From Demequina zhanjiangensis (GTDB lineage: Bacteria > Actinomycetota > Actinomycetes > Actinomycetales > Demequinaceae), in NCBI RefSeq assembly GCF_030418315.1, contig NZ_JAUHPV010000002.1, forward strand, positions 372,001 to 436,000: 64,000 nt of DNA, in the 5' to 3' direction. How positions within the stretch are numbered: position 1 is the stretch's first letter; each line of letters opens with the position of its first letter. A model generated the notes under the pieces. That model saw only the letters and a program-made list of their open reading frames with translations, was not told where the DNA came from and searched no databases. Shown piece after piece: positions 33,891 through 42,994 of this stretch. Both the position numbers and the translations under genes were made by a program.

Positions 33891-35089
33891 GGCTCGACGA
33901 GGTCGATCCGCAGCGCGGCGGCTGCGGCGCGCGCCCGGAGGCGGGCGTGCTGCACGTCCTCGCCCTGCGCGACCGTCACTGCCACCCGCCTGCGCCCCTC
34001 GACCCGCGGCTTTCCGAACAGGCGCAGGTCGGCGCCGGAGACCGCGAGCGCCTTGTCGACGCCGGAGAACACCGGCACGCCACTGCCCTCCGCCAGCACG
34101 GCACAGGACGCCGACGGGGCGCGGAGCGGCTGCTCCGAGACCGGCAGGCCGAGGATCGCGCGGGCATGCAGCGCGAACTCCGACAGGTCCTGCGAGACGA
34201 GCGTCACAAGGCCGGTGTCGTGCGGTCGCGGCGACACCTCGGAGAACAGCACCTCGTCGCCACGCACGAACAGCTCGACGCCGAACACGCCCCACCCGCC
34301 CAGCGCCTCAGTCGCCGCTCCCGCGATGCGTCGGGCCTCTGCGAGCGCAGCCTCCGACATCGCCTGCGGCTGCCACGACTCCCGGTAGTCGCCGTCCACC
34401 TGCACGTGACCCACCGGCGCCAGGAACGTCGTCCCTCCCGAATGCCGCGCCGTCAGCAGCGTGATCTCGTAGTCGAAGTCCACGAAGCCCTCGACGATCA
34501 CCCGCTCGCCGCCCGCACGACCGCCCTCGACCGCGTACGCCCACGCGGCATCGACGTCCTCGGGGGTCTTCACCACCGACTGCCCCTTGCCGGACGACGA
34601 CATCACAGGCTTCACGACGCACGGCATCCCCAGGCGCTCGACCGCCTCGCCGAACGCCTCACGCGAGTCGACGAACTCGTAGGGCGACGTCGGCAGGCCC
34701 AGCTCCTCGGCCGCCAACCGCCGGATGCCTTCGCGGTCCATCGTGAGCCTCGTCGCCCGGGCGGTCGGCACCACGCGAGCCACGCCCTCGGCCTCCACCT
34801 CCAGCAGCACCTGGGTCGCGATCGCCTCGATCTCGGGGATCACCAGGTGCGGGCGCTCACGGTCGATCACGGCACGCAGCGCCGTCGCATCCAGCATGTC
34901 GATCACATGGCTGCGATGCGCCACCTGCATGGCAGGCGCTGCCTCGTAGCGGTCCACAGCGACCACCTCGACGCCCAGCCGCATCAGCTCGAGCGCCACC
35001 TCCTTGCCCAGCTCGCCCGAACCGAGCAGCATCGCGCGCGTCGCAGTGGAGCTGAGAGGCGTTCCGAGGGTCACAGTGGCGTCGGTCAT
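33887..35089 (-). CDS. purT: Formate-dependent phosphoribosylglycinamide formyltransferase
   Basis: 400 residues. PurT is an ATP-grasp enzyme that makes formyl-GAR from formate, an alternative to folate-dependent Pur[71 protein letters not shown] and [14 protein letters not shown] are diagnostic. Its presence implies formate can feed purine synthesis. Confidence 0.97.
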   Translation of the reverse strand: MTDATVTLGTPLSSTATRAMLLGSGELGKEVALELMRLGVEVVAVDRYEAAPAMQVAHRSHVIDMLDATALRAVIDRERPHLVIPEIEAIATQVLLEVEAEGVARVVPTARATRLTMDREGIRRLAAEELGLPTSPYEFVDSREAFGEAVERLGMPCVVKPVMSSSGKGQSVVKTPEDVDAAWAYAVEGGRAGGERVIVEGFVDFDYEITLLTARHSGGTTFLAPVGHVQVDGDYRESWQPQAMSEAALAEARRIAGAATEALGGWGVFGVELFVRGDEVLFSEVSPRPHDTGLVTLVSQDLSEFALHARAILGLPVSEQPLRAPSASCAVLAEGSGVPVFSGVDKALAVSGADLRLFGKPRVEGRRRVAVTVAQGEDVQHARLRARAAAAALRIDLVEP

Positions 35090-35154
35090 GCGCCCATGGT
35101 GCCAGGGGGCGAGGCGAGGCGCAGACCGCGTGCGACGAGGCGCCGCGTACCCTG

Positions 35155-35853
35155 GTGCCCGTGCACCTCACCGCAGCCCTGACCGTCCCGGCCATCGGAC
35201 CCGACTGGATGGACCCCGAGGTCCTCATCACGGGCTTCATCGACAGCTACGGCACCGCCGCGCTCGTCGCGATCTGTGCGGTCGTCCTCATCGAGACGGG
35301 GCTCCTGTTCCCGTTCCTGCCCGGCGACTCGCTGCTGTTCACCGTCGGCCTGTTCGTGGGCACAGGCGCGCTCGACGTCCCGCTCTGGGTCGCATGCGTC
35401 GCGCTGTTCACCGCCGCCTTCGTGGGCGACCAGATCGGCTTCCTCATCGGCCGCACCGCGGGACCACGGATCTTCAACCGGCCCGACTCTCGGTTCTTCA
35501 AGCGTGAGCACGTGGACAAGACCCACGCCTTCTTCGAGAGGTACGGAGGCCGCGCGATCGTGCTGGCGCGCTTCGTGCCGTTCGTCCGCACCTACATCCC
35601 CGTGGCCGCGGGCATCGGCAAGATGCACTACGCGCACTTCATCCGCTACAACGTGATCGGCGCGTTCCTGTGGGGCGTCGGCGTGACGCTGCTCGGCTTC
35701 TGGCTCGGCGGGTTCGACCTGGTGAAGGACAACATCGAGGTCGCGCTGATCCTCATCGTGTTCGTCTCGCTGCTGCCGATCATCTTCGAGTGGGTCAAGC
35801 ACCGCCTCGAGGCGCGCAAGGCCACGCCCCAGCTCGAGACCGACGAGGGCTGA
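35155..35853 (+). CDS. DedA-family membrane protein
   Basis: 232 residues from GTG 35155 (GTG 35161 also possible). [18 protein letters not shown] and [20 protein letters not shown] are the two DedA signatures; four to five membrane helices. DedA proteins act in lipid-carrier or phospholipid flipping and membrane homeostasis. Divergent from purT; followed by a terminator shared with the SHOCT gene. Confidence 0.93.
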   Translation: MPVHLTAALTVPAIGPDWMDPEVLITGFIDSYGTAALVAICAVVLIETGLLFPFLPGDSLLFTVGLFVGTGALDVPLWVACVALFTAAFVGDQIGFLIGRTAGPRIFNRPDSRFFKREHVDKTHAFFERYGGRAIVLARFVPFVRTYIPVAAGIGKMHYAHFIRYNVIGAFLWGVGVTLLGFWLGGFDLVKDNIEVALILIVFVSLLPIIFEWVKHRLEARKATPQLETDEG

Positions 35854-35914
35854 GCCCGCGGGCCGCTACGGCCCGCTTCCTCGCGCGCGGGGCCAGACGG
35901 TCCCGCACATGCAG

Positions 35915-35946
35915 AAGGCCGGCCCCGCCGCAGCGGGACCGGCCTT
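35915..35946. terminator. Bidirectional terminator between DedA and SHOCT genes
   Basis: A 14-bp stem with one mismatch (AAGGCCGGCCCCGC and GCGGGACCGGCCTT) and a 4-nt loop, between convergent genes. The AA/TT ends give short T-runs in both directions. Confidence 0.85.
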
Positions 35947-35960
35947 CGTCGCGTCTCAGG

Positions 35961-36353
35961 TCAGGCGAGCGCCTTGGCCTTGAGCGCCTCGTACTCCTCG
36001 GCCGAGATGGTGCCCGCGTCGAGCAGCTCCTTCGCGGCCTTGATCTCCGTGGCCGGACCGGTCGCCTCGGCCACCAGACCCTTCGTGTACTCGACCTGGG
36101 CGGCGCGCGCCGAGGCCGCGGCCTCCATGTCGCGAGCGGTCATCGACTTGCCGCGCGCGATCACGTACACGAGCGCACCGAGCACCGGCAGGACGATGAC
36201 GAACAGCACCCAGAGGAACTTGGCGAAGCCGCCCAGCTCCTGGTCGCGGAAGATGTCCACGATGATGCGGAACACCAGGAAGATGAATGCGACCCACACC
36301 ATGATCCACAGGGTGAACAGGAGGATCGAGAAGAAGTCCCCAAGGAAGTCCAT
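35961..36353 (-). CDS. Membrane protein with phospholipase-D-nuclease N-terminal (PLDc_N) and SHOCT domains
   Basis: 130 residues. Two membrane helices (about 5-28 and 42-66, with GGFAKFLWVLFVIVLPVLGALVYVIARG typical of PLDc_N, quoted in span) are followed by a linker and a C-terminal SHOCT motif, AAKELLDAGTISAEEYEALKAK. SHOCT segments occur at the ends of many short membrane proteins. No enzymatic function is implied. Confidence 0.85.
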   Translation of the reverse strand: MDFLGDFFSILLFTLWIMVWVAFIFLVFRIIVDIFRDQELGGFAKFLWVLFVIVLPVLGALVYVIARGKSMTARDMEAAASARAAQVEYTKGLVAEATGPATEIKAAKELLDAGTISAEEYEALKAKALA

Positions 36354-36483
36354 TGTCTGCTCCTCGCAGATAGACGGCCGACCCCGACGGTCGGCTCTGC
36401 TCCCAACGTAGCGCTATCACCCCTGACAATGCACGAGAAAGGGGGCCTCGGAGCGCGCCAGTGCCAGTGGAGCCGTTCGCCTG

Positions 36484-37041
36484 TCAGAACTGGACGCCAG
36501 GCACCTCTCGCGCGGCCTCCGTCGTCTCGAAGTACTCGGCACGCTGGAAGCCGAACGCACCGGCGATCACGTTCGTGGGGAAGGTCTCGATCTTCGTGTT
36601 GAGGCTGCGCACGTTGGCGTTGTAGAAGCGCCGGCCCGCGGCCACACGGTCCTCCGTGTTGGTCAGCTCCTGCTGAAGCTGGAGGAAGTTCTGGTTGGCC
36701 TTGAGGTCGGGGTAGGCCTCGGCCACCGCGAACAGCCGTCCGAGCGCGGCGGTCAGCACGTTCTCCTGCTGTGCCTGCTCCGCGGGGCTCGAGCCGGGTG
36801 CGGCGGCGGAGGCACGCGCCTGGGTGACCTCCTCGAGAGTCGCGCGCTCGTGCTTCGCGTAGCCCTTGACCGTCTCGACCAGGTTGGGGATGAGGTCGTG
36901 CCTGCGCTGGAGCTCGACGTCGATCTGGCGCCACGACTCCTGCACCAGGTTCCTGAGGCGCACCAGGCCGTTGTACTGGGCCACCGCCCACACCACGACC
37001 AGCACGACGACGATCAGCACGATCCAGCCGACGATATCCAT
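36484..37041 (-). CDS. LemA family protein
   Basis: 185 residues: one N-terminal membrane helix (VGWIVLIVVVLVVVWAVA), then YNGLVRLRNLVQESWRQIDVELQRRHDLIPNLVETVKGYAKHE (span about 24-66), the LemA hallmark, and a coiled-coil body ending FNTKIETFPTN-like (LNTKIETFPTNVIAGAFGFQ). Function is unknown but often membrane-stress linked. The next upstream gene encodes a DUF3137-like protein, a frequent LemA neighbour. Confidence 0.93.
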   Translation of the reverse strand: MDIVGWIVLIVVVLVVVWAVAQYNGLVRLRNLVQESWRQIDVELQRRHDLIPNLVETVKGYAKHERATLEEVTQARASAAAPGSSPAEQAQQENVLTAALGRLFAVAEAYPDLKANQNFLQLQQELTNTEDRVAAGRRFYNANVRSLNTKIETFPTNVIAGAFGFQRAEYFETTEAAREVPGVQF

Positions 37042-37121
37042 CCGAGCACTCCCCTTCGGTTCCTGCGGACGATGCTAGCCGCGCGGTGCTCCACGGGCCA
37101 GGTGCCGCCCGACGGCGCGCG

Positions 37122-38126
37122 TCACAGACCTCGCGTCCGCGGATCCATCTTCAGGATGTCGAAGTCGCCACCGACACGCCGCGTTCCCTCGGCGTCGGGA
37201 TCGATCCCGGTCCACCGACCGCTCGTGAGCGCGCCAGGCGTCGTCGCCCACTCCGGCGCCGTGTCTGCGAACGGCCTCATCGCCTCGCTGCCCCACGCGG
37301 GCATGCCGTAGTCGACGACCACGTGCTCGCGGATCTGCCGCGCGACGCCCGTCAGCGCGCCGAGGCGCGAGGCGAGCGATTCGACCCCCTGCGGTCCGCT
37401 CCGCCACGCCATGAGCGCCGACCCCTCGAAGCGCAGCGCGAGGCCCTCGACGTCGGTCCGCAGCAACCGATCGATCATCAGGGGGTTCAGGACTGCGTGC
37501 GCATAGCGGGGGTCGTCGGCAAGCACCCTCCAGCGACGGTTGAACTCGTGAGATTCCACGTCGACATCGCGCCCGCCGAGCGCCTTGGCGACACGGTCCG
37601 CGATCCCCTCCGGCACGATGTCCAGGCGCGGCAGCGTCACGGGCAGCTCGACGAGGGTCACGTGATATCGGTGATGCTCGGTGCGCGTCCGTCGGCCGTT
37701 CGACACGGGCAGGCCGAAGAGATCGTCCTGTGCGGGAGCCGACCAGTCGGTGCGCTTGACCTCGTAACAGTGGGTGAACGTGGCGCAGCGCGCCCCGGAG
37801 AAGGTGCCCGTCAGCACGTCCTCCTGGCGCTGGTTCACGCCCTCGCCGAACGGCGCCTCATGGAACCGGCCCGAGTACTCGAAGGCGCGCGGCCTGTACT
37901 CCCACCCGTGGGTCGTCGCGAACTCGGCGAGCTCGCGACGATGCCGCCAGCGCGAGATCTGCTCCCAGGCGAACCAGCCGATGCCCGCCGATATGCCCAG
38001 CAGGATCCCCACCGCGCGGCCACCCGAGCCGCCGAACAGCATCAGCACCACGACGATCGCGGCGAGGAGCCCGGCGATCAGGCCGCTCGTGCCACGGAGC
38101 CTCCACGGGGAACCCATGCGGCTCAC
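37122..38126 (-). CDS. Membrane-anchored protein, DUF3137-like
   Basis: 334 residues. Two membrane helices (about 13-33 and 37-52) precede a soluble domain with FEYSGRFHEAPFGEG, an FTHCYEVKRT strand, SHEFNRRWRVLADDPRYAHAVLNPLMIDRLL and VDYGMPAWG. The FNRRW and NPLMIDRLL stretch is like DUF3137 proteins that accompany LemA. Assignment is from motif resemblance only. Confidence 0.6.
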   Translation of the reverse strand: MSRMGSPWRLRGTSGLIAGLLAAIVVVLMLFGGSGGRAVGILLGISAGIGWFAWEQISRWRHRRELAEFATTHGWEYRPRAFEYSGRFHEAPFGEGVNQRQEDVLTGTFSGARCATFTHCYEVKRTDWSAPAQDDLFGLPVSNGRRTRTEHHRYHVTLVELPVTLPRLDIVPEGIADRVAKALGGRDVDVESHEFNRRWRVLADDPRYAHAVLNPLMIDRLLRTDVEGLALRFEGSALMAWRSGPQGVESLASRLGALTGVARQIREHVVVDYGMPAWGSEAMRPFADTAPEWATTPGALTSGRWTGIDPDAEGTRRVGGDFDILKMDPRTRGL

Positions 38127-38171
38127 CCTAGCGAGGGGGCGCTTCGCCGGCCGGGGCTCGGAGAGCCGGCG

Positions 38172-38735
38172 TCACAGGCCCAGGTCGTCCAGCCCGTACA
38201 GGTAGAGGTAGGGAAGACCCTCCGCCTCGATCTTCTCCTTGGCGCCCGTGTCGCGGTCCACGATCACGGCCACGGCCACCACCTCCGCGCCCGCCTCGCG
38301 CAGCGCCTCGACCGCCGTCAGAACTGAACCGCCCGTGGTCGAGGTGTCCTCCACCGCGACCACCTTGCGGCCGGCCACGTCCGGGCCCTCGACGCGGCGC
38401 TGCAGCCCGTGCGCCTTCGACTCCTTGCGCACCACGAAGGCGTCAAGGTCCAGGCCGCGCGAGGCAGCAGCATGCATGAGCGCGGTCGCCACCGGGTCGG
38501 CGCCGAGCGTGAGGCCACCCACGGCGTCGACGTCGGCCGGCCCATAGCCGGCCTCCTCGAGCGCGTCGAGAAGCACGTGGCCCACGAGCGGTGCCGCGCG
38601 ATGGTGAAGGGTGATCCTGCGCAGGTCGACGTAGTAGTCGGCCTCCTTGCCGGAGGCGAGGGTGACGCGGCCGCGCACGACGGCCAGCTCGGTGATCAGG
38701 TCGCGAAGCTGCTCGCGCGGGGTGCCGGAGGTCAT
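38172..38735 (-). CDS. pyrE: Orotate phosphoribosyltransferase
   Basis: 187 residues. PyrE joins orotate to PRPP in pyrimidine synthesis. The PRPP-binding loop is KVVAVEDTSTTGGSVLTAVEALREAG, and VVRKESKAHGLQRRVEG is the catalytic lysine loop; SGKEADYYVDLRRITL is the N-terminal signature. Gene alone between a DUF3137-like gene and an SDR gene on the same strand. Confidence 0.95.
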   Translation of the reverse strand: MTSGTPREQLRDLITELAVVRGRVTLASGKEADYYVDLRRITLHHRAAPLVGHVLLDALEEAGYGPADVDAVGGLTLGADPVATALMHAAASRGLDLDAFVVRKESKAHGLQRRVEGPDVAGRKVVAVEDTSTTGGSVLTAVEALREAGAEVVAVAVIVDRDTGAKEKIEAEGLPYLYLYGLDDLGL

Positions 38736-38767
38736 GGGGCAAGCCTACCGACGGCAGCGAGACCCGC

Positions 38768-39535
38768 TCAGCGCCCGGGGCGCTGGCTGCGGCGGCCCCG
38801 TGTGAGCCGTGCCGGAAGGAGCCGAAGGCCTGCACCCGCCAACCCGTACAGTGCCGACGGGGTGACCACCGTCTGGCCTCGCCGCACCGCAGCGAGCGCG
38901 CTCGTCACGACCTGCTCCGGCTCCAGCCACAGAAGATCCGGATACTCGTCACGCATGTGGGCCAGCTCCTCCGAGCTGTGGAACTCTGTGGTGACAAGGC
39001 CGGGAAGCACGGCGGTGGCGGTCACCGGCGAGTCCGCGAGCTGACCCGCGATCGCCTGAGTGAACTCCACCACCCATCGCTTGTGCGCCGCATAGGTGGA
39101 GTTGCCCAGATGGGCGGCGATCGACGCCACGTTCAGCACCGCGCCATGACCACGCGACAGCATGCCCGGCAGTGCAGCATGGGTGAGGCGCAGCGGCGCG
39201 GTGACGAGGACGTCGAGCATCCGCTTCTCGTCCTCCCACGTGCTGTCCACGAACCGCTTGCCAAGTCCGAAACCGGCATTGTTGACCAGCAGGCTCACCG
39301 GCGCATCAGGATCAGCGACCCGCCGTGCGACGACCTCAAGGCCGTCCGGATCCGCGAGGTCGGCCGCGAGCACCTCCGCGCTCTGCCCGGTCGCGGACGC
39401 GATCACGTCCGCGATCTCGCTCAGACGGTCGCGCGAACGAGCCACGAGCACCACGTCGTGGCCCGCTGTCGCCAGCTGCCACGCGAACTCCTCACCGAGC
39501 CCCGCCGAGGCCCCCGTCACCAGTGCAGTCGCCAT
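38768..39535 (-). CDS. Short-chain dehydrogenase/reductase
   Basis: 255 residues. Rossmann motif TGASAGLGEEFA, NNAGFG, catalytic Ser in NVASIAAH, and YAAHK (YxxxK). The pattern is a classical SDR using NAD(P)H. The C-terminal LLPARLTRGRRSQRPGR is basic. Substrate unknown. Divergent from xth with 59 bp between starts. Confidence 0.93.
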   Translation of the reverse strand: MATALVTGASAGLGEEFAWQLATAGHDVVLVARSRDRLSEIADVIASATGQSAEVLAADLADPDGLEVVARRVADPDAPVSLLVNNAGFGLGKRFVDSTWEDEKRMLDVLVTAPLRLTHAALPGMLSRGHGAVLNVASIAAHLGNSTYAAHKRWVVEFTQAIAGQLADSPVTATAVLPGLVTTEFHSSEELAHMRDEYPDLLWLEPEQVVTSALAAVRRGQTVVTPSALYGLAGAGLRLLPARLTRGRRSQRPGR

Positions 39536-39594
39536 GCGCCCAGGCTACGGGACGGCCGTCGTGCCGTGTCCGCGCGCCGGGTACCGTGGTCGCC

Positions 39595-40380
39595 ATGCGT
39601 CTTGCCACCTGGAACGTGAACTCAGTCCGCGCTCGCGAGGAGAGGATCCTGGACTGGCTCCGCCGCTCGGAGACCGACGTCCTCGCGATGCAGGAGATCA
39701 AGTGCAAGCCCGAGCAGTTCCCGCTCGCAGGCTTCCAGGAGCTCGGCTACGAGGTGGCGATCCACGGCCTGAACCAGTGGAACGGCGTCGCGATCGCCTC
39801 GCGCGTGGGACTCGAGGACGTGCAGACGTCCTTCGCCGCGCAGCCGGCGTTCGGCAAGCCAGGGCAGGAGCCCGTCGTGGAGGCGCGTGCCCTAGGTGCC
39901 GTCGCCGGCGGGGTCCGGGTGTGGAGCCTGTACGTGCCCAACGGCCGCGGACTGAACGACCCCCACTACGCGTACAAGCTGGACTTCCTCGCGCGGTTGC
40001 GCGACGCGTCGGCCGCGTGGAAGGACGAGCCGACCGCGCTCGTGGGCGACTTCAACGTCGCACCGCTGCCGACCGACATCTGGTCCGAGGAGGACTCCGA
40101 GGCGGAGACCCACGTGACTCCCGAGGCGCGGGCGGCGTTCCACGCGCTGGCCGACCACGGCTACGAGGAGCTGTCGCGGCGCTTCCTGCCCGCGGAGGGC
40201 ACGTACACCTTCTGGGACTACAAGCAGCTGAGGTTCCCCAAGGGTGAGGGCATGCGGATCGACTTCATCTACGCGTCAGAGCCGCTGGCCGCGCGGGCGC
40301 AGGACGTGACGATCGTGCGCGACGAGCGCAAGGGGAAGGGCGCATCGGACCACGTGCCTGTGGTGGTGGATCTCGACTGA
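39595..40380 (+). CDS. xth: Exodeoxyribonuclease III
   Basis: 261 residues from ATG 39595. An exonuclease-endonuclease-phosphatase fold acting on abasic sites and 3' ends in base-excision repair. LATWNVNSVRAREE, MQEIKCKPEQFP, YVPNGRG, LVGDFNVAP, FTFWDYK-like (YTFWDYKQLRFPKGEGMRIDF) and SDHVPVVVDL carry the expected Asn, Glu, Asp and His catalytic residues. Confidence 0.96.
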   Translation: MRLATWNVNSVRAREERILDWLRRSETDVLAMQEIKCKPEQFPLAGFQELGYEVAIHGLNQWNGVAIASRVGLEDVQTSFAAQPAFGKPGQEPVVEARALGAVAGGVRVWSLYVPNGRGLNDPHYAYKLDFLARLRDASAAWKDEPTALVGDFNVAPLPTDIWSEEDSEAETHVTPEARAAFHALADHGYEELSRRFLPAEGTYTFWDYKQLRFPKGEGMRIDFIYASEPLAARAQDVTIVRDERKGKGASDHVPVVVDLD

Positions 40381-40396
40381 GAGCCGCCGCGGCTGC

Positions 40397-40936
40397 TCAG
40401 TGCGCGGCGCGGGCGCCGATGGCGCGCTGCACCGCCGGGTCGCCCAGCGAGGCCAGCCACTCGAGAAGGTTCGACGGCGTCGCGGGATTGGCCGCCACGA
40501 CGGGCCGGAGCGTCGGCTGCGCGTAGGCGATCTCCGCGAGCTGCTCAGCGGTAGCGCCAGGGTCGGCGGCGAGGGTCTCGCCGGTACCGACCAGCATCTG
40601 GGTCACGACGAAGCCTGAGTCGGCCGTCCCCCCCTGGGCGCCCATGGTCACGGTCTGGTCGGTCGCCTCGGAATTTCCCCCTACCAAGGCGTCCCGGACC
40701 AGCACCACGATGACCATGAGCGGCACCAGAGGCAGAATCCACAGCAACGGCGGATAGCTCGCGTTCTCGACTGTCGCCAGAGCGGCAGCGGCCCCGATGA
40801 ACACCGCAGCGCCGATGGCAAACGCGCGGAGCGAGGTCGGAGTCAGTTCTACTCTTGGCAGACGCGAGGACGCGACGATCCCGGCAAACAGAACCCCCGT
40901 GATGACAAGAACGAATTCCTCCGCTGACCAGTGCAT
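40397..40936 (-). CDS. Membrane protein with variant leucine-rich-repeat-like C-terminus
   Basis: 179 residues from ATG 40936 with AAGGAG eight nt upstream. Three membrane helices (about 8-22, 36-56, 64-83) precede a cytoplasmic tail with ADPGATAEQLAEIAYAQPTLRPVVAANPATPSNLLEWLASLGDPAVQRAI (span), which matches the actinobacterial variant leucine-rich repeat (LRV). Function unknown. Divergent from the LuxR-type regulator. Confidence 0.75.
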   Translation of the reverse strand: MHWSAEEFVLVITGVLFAGIVASSRLPRVELTPTSLRAFAIGAAVFIGAAAALATVENASYPPLLWILPLVPLMVIVVLVRDALVGGNSEATDQTVTMGAQGGTADSGFVVTQMLVGTGETLAADPGATAEQLAEIAYAQPTLRPVVAANPATPSNLLEWLASLGDPAVQRAIGARAAH

Positions 40937-41013
40937 CACTTCTCCTTGCCGGAACCGGGCCCGCCTCTCGGCGAGCTTGCTTCGAGCGTGCCAGCGGCCC
41001 ATGGCTCGGTAAA

Positions 41014-41043
41014 GCCCCCACTTATGGGGGCACCCCGCTGGGG
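41014..41043. promoter_or_regulatory. Paired G/C-run inverted repeats in the intergenic region before the LuxR-type regulator
   Basis: GCCCCCACTTATGGGGGC (41014-41031; 6-bp arms) is followed immediately by CCCCGCTGGGG (41033-41043). TGGGGG recurs at 41039 and just before the regulator start at 41142. The array lies between divergent genes 110-140 bp from the regulator ATG. It is a candidate operator; no protein is assigned. Confidence 0.4.
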
Positions 41044-41153
41044 GGCATCCGTGACACTGCTCACACCAGGAGGTTCGGGCCCCACACGGACCAGAGGATC
41101 CGCTCCGTTTCAGTAGAGTGAGCACAGAGACACGACGCACCTGGGGGTGGATC

Positions 41154-41792
41154 ATGGCGACGAGGACGATCGCGCTCGTGGAGGACCATGCCCTGATCGC
41201 GATCGGCTTCCGCGACCTGATCGCCTCGACCGACGACCTGGTGCTCGCCGGGATGGTCGACACGGTCGAGGGACTGAAGAGCCTCGACGCGGAGCTCGAC
41301 CTCGTCGTCCTGGACCTGCGCCTCGCGGACGAGTCCCTGCCCGCCGACAACGTGGCCGCGATCCACGCGATGGGCGCCCACGTCCTCATCTACACGGGCG
41401 CAGAGGACCGCAGACTCATCCAGTCCGCCGCACGCTCAGGCGCGCTCGGACTGATCCGCAAGGCGTCCGACCCGGACACCCTTCTCGACGCCATCCGCAC
41501 CGCAGCGATCGGCAAGGAGGTCTTCAGCACGGACTGGGCCGCTGCGATCGACTCCGACGCCGTCCTCACGGACGCCAAGCTCTCCAGGCGCGAGCAGGAG
41601 ATCCTCGGTCTCTACGCCTCCGGAGAGACCGCGGTCACCGTGGCCCACCGCACCGGACTGTCCCGCGACACGGTCGCCGACTACGTCAGCAGGATCCGCC
41701 GCAAGTACGCCGAGGCCGGCCGGCCCGCACACTCGCGCGTGGACCTGTACAAGCGGGCCGTCGAGGACGGGTACCTGGGGAACTCCGAGTGA
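41154..41792 (+). CDS. NarL/LuxR-type response regulator
   Basis: 212 residues from ATG 41154. The receiver has phosphoacceptor Asp54 in VVLDLRLADE. The HTH (LSRREQEILGLYASGETAVTVAHRTGLSRDTVADYVSRIRRKY, span about 142-185) is LuxR-type. The stop overlaps the kinase start as GTGA (41789-41792). It is the output of the neighbouring membrane kinase. Confidence 0.93.
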   Translation: MATRTIALVEDHALIAIGFRDLIASTDDLVLAGMVDTVEGLKSLDAELDLVVLDLRLADESLPADNVAAIHAMGAHVLIYTGAEDRRLIQSAARSGALGLIRKASDPDTLLDAIRTAAIGKEVFSTDWAAAIDSDAVLTDAKLSRREQEILGLYASGETAVTVAHRTGLSRDTVADYVSRIRRKYAEAGRPAHSRVDLYKRAVEDGYLGNSE

Positions 41793-42994
41793 GCAGCCCC
41801 GCGGCGCTCACGGCATCCGAGGTGCACACCTCCGGGCCCGGCCCCGCCGCGGAGCGCATGCTGCGCAACATCTACCTCTCCTGCGGGCTCGGTGGACTCG
41901 TGTTCGCCGGGCTCCTCATGCCCAACGCGCTGTCGCAGCTCGAGCACCTCAGGCCGGTCTACGGGATCGCGACGATCGTCGTCGGCCTGCTCGCACCCAT
42001 CAGCCTCGCGGTGCTCGCGACGTGGGCACCGATCACGGTCATGCGACGGCTCGCAGGGGCGATCGTCATCGTGTTCGCGCTTCTGCACCTCACCTTCCCG
42101 CTCGGCCTCGTCGACGGCCTCGGCTCCCTGGACGCGGCGCCATGGCTCCAGGGCATCAACGCCCTCCACGCCGTCATCGCGACCGTCGTCTGGCAGAACC
42201 GCCTCGTGTGGCTCTACGGCTTCGCGCAGGCCCCCGTCGTGATGTTCACCCAGATGGCAGCGCGCCCCGAGTCCGACATGCTCGCCTTCCAGGACGCGAT
42301 CGGCGGGATGCTGTACTCGCTGATCCTCATGGGCACCTCACTCGCGGTGGTCCGCGCCGCGACCGCCGTCGACGAGGCGGCCCGAGACGCGCGGGAACAG
42401 GCTGCCGCCCAGGCGAGCGCCACCACCCGCGAGCGCGAGCAGACGCGCATCAACGCGATCGTGCACGACGACATCATGTCGGTGCTGTACGCCGCAGGCA
42501 CCCCGGCACCGCCCCCGGGCGTCGAGGAGAGGGCCTCCGAGGCGCTCGGAGAGATCGACGCGCTTGCCGCAGACGACGCCGGAGCCCGCTCCTACATGCC
42601 TGAGGAGCTCGTGGCGATGCTCCGTGCTACTGCGCTCGAGGAATGCCACGACGTCGAGCTTCACGCCTCGTGGAGCGGAGACGAGCCGATCGGCTCCGAC
42701 GTCGCGGTCTCGATCTCCGAGGCGCTCGCGGAGTCGCTCCGCAACTCGCTCCGGCACGCCGGTCCGGTGGACGAGGTGCGACGCACAGTGGACGTCGAGG
42801 CCTCCCCCGAGGTCGTCACCGTCGTGTGCGAGGACGACGGAGCGGGCTTCGAGCGGAGCAGCATCTCCGAACGTCGCCTCGGGATCCGCGTCAGCATCAT
42901 CGAGCGCATGCGGGGCCTTGACGGCGGCACCGCAGAGGTGTCGAGCGGCGTGGGAAGCGGCACCGTCGTCACCCTGATCTGGAGGCGCCCATGA
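41789..42994 (+). CDS. Membrane sensor histidine kinase, NarL/DesK-like
   Basis: 401 residues from GTG 41789. About six membrane helices (45-200) are followed by a coiled region and INAIVHDDIMSVLYAAG, which holds the likely phosphoacceptor His in an unusual HDDIMS box, then an ATPase domain with SEALAESLRNSLRHAG (N-box), EDDGAGFERSSISERRLGIRVSIIERM (G1/G2-like) and SGVGSGTVVTLIW. No large extracytoplasmic sensor is present, so it may sense membrane state. Coupled to the regulator before it and the kinase-like gene after it. Confidence 0.85.
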   Translation: MSSPAALTASEVHTSGPGPAAERMLRNIYLSCGLGGLVFAGLLMPNALSQLEHLRPVYGIATIVVGLLAPISLAVLATWAPITVMRRLAGAIVIVFALLHLTFPLGLVDGLGSLDAAPWLQGINALHAVIATVVWQNRLVWLYGFAQAPVVMFTQMAARPESDMLAFQDAIGGMLYSLILMGTSLAVVRAATAVDEAARDAREQAAAQASATTREREQTRINAIVHDDIMSVLYAAGTPAPPPGVEERASEALGEIDALAADDAGARSYMPEELVAMLRATALEECHDVELHASWSGDEPIGSDVAVSISEALAESLRNSLRHAGPVDEVRRTVDVEASPEVVTVVCEDDGAGFERSSISERRLGIRVSIIERMRGLDGGTAEVSSGVGSGTVVTLIWRRP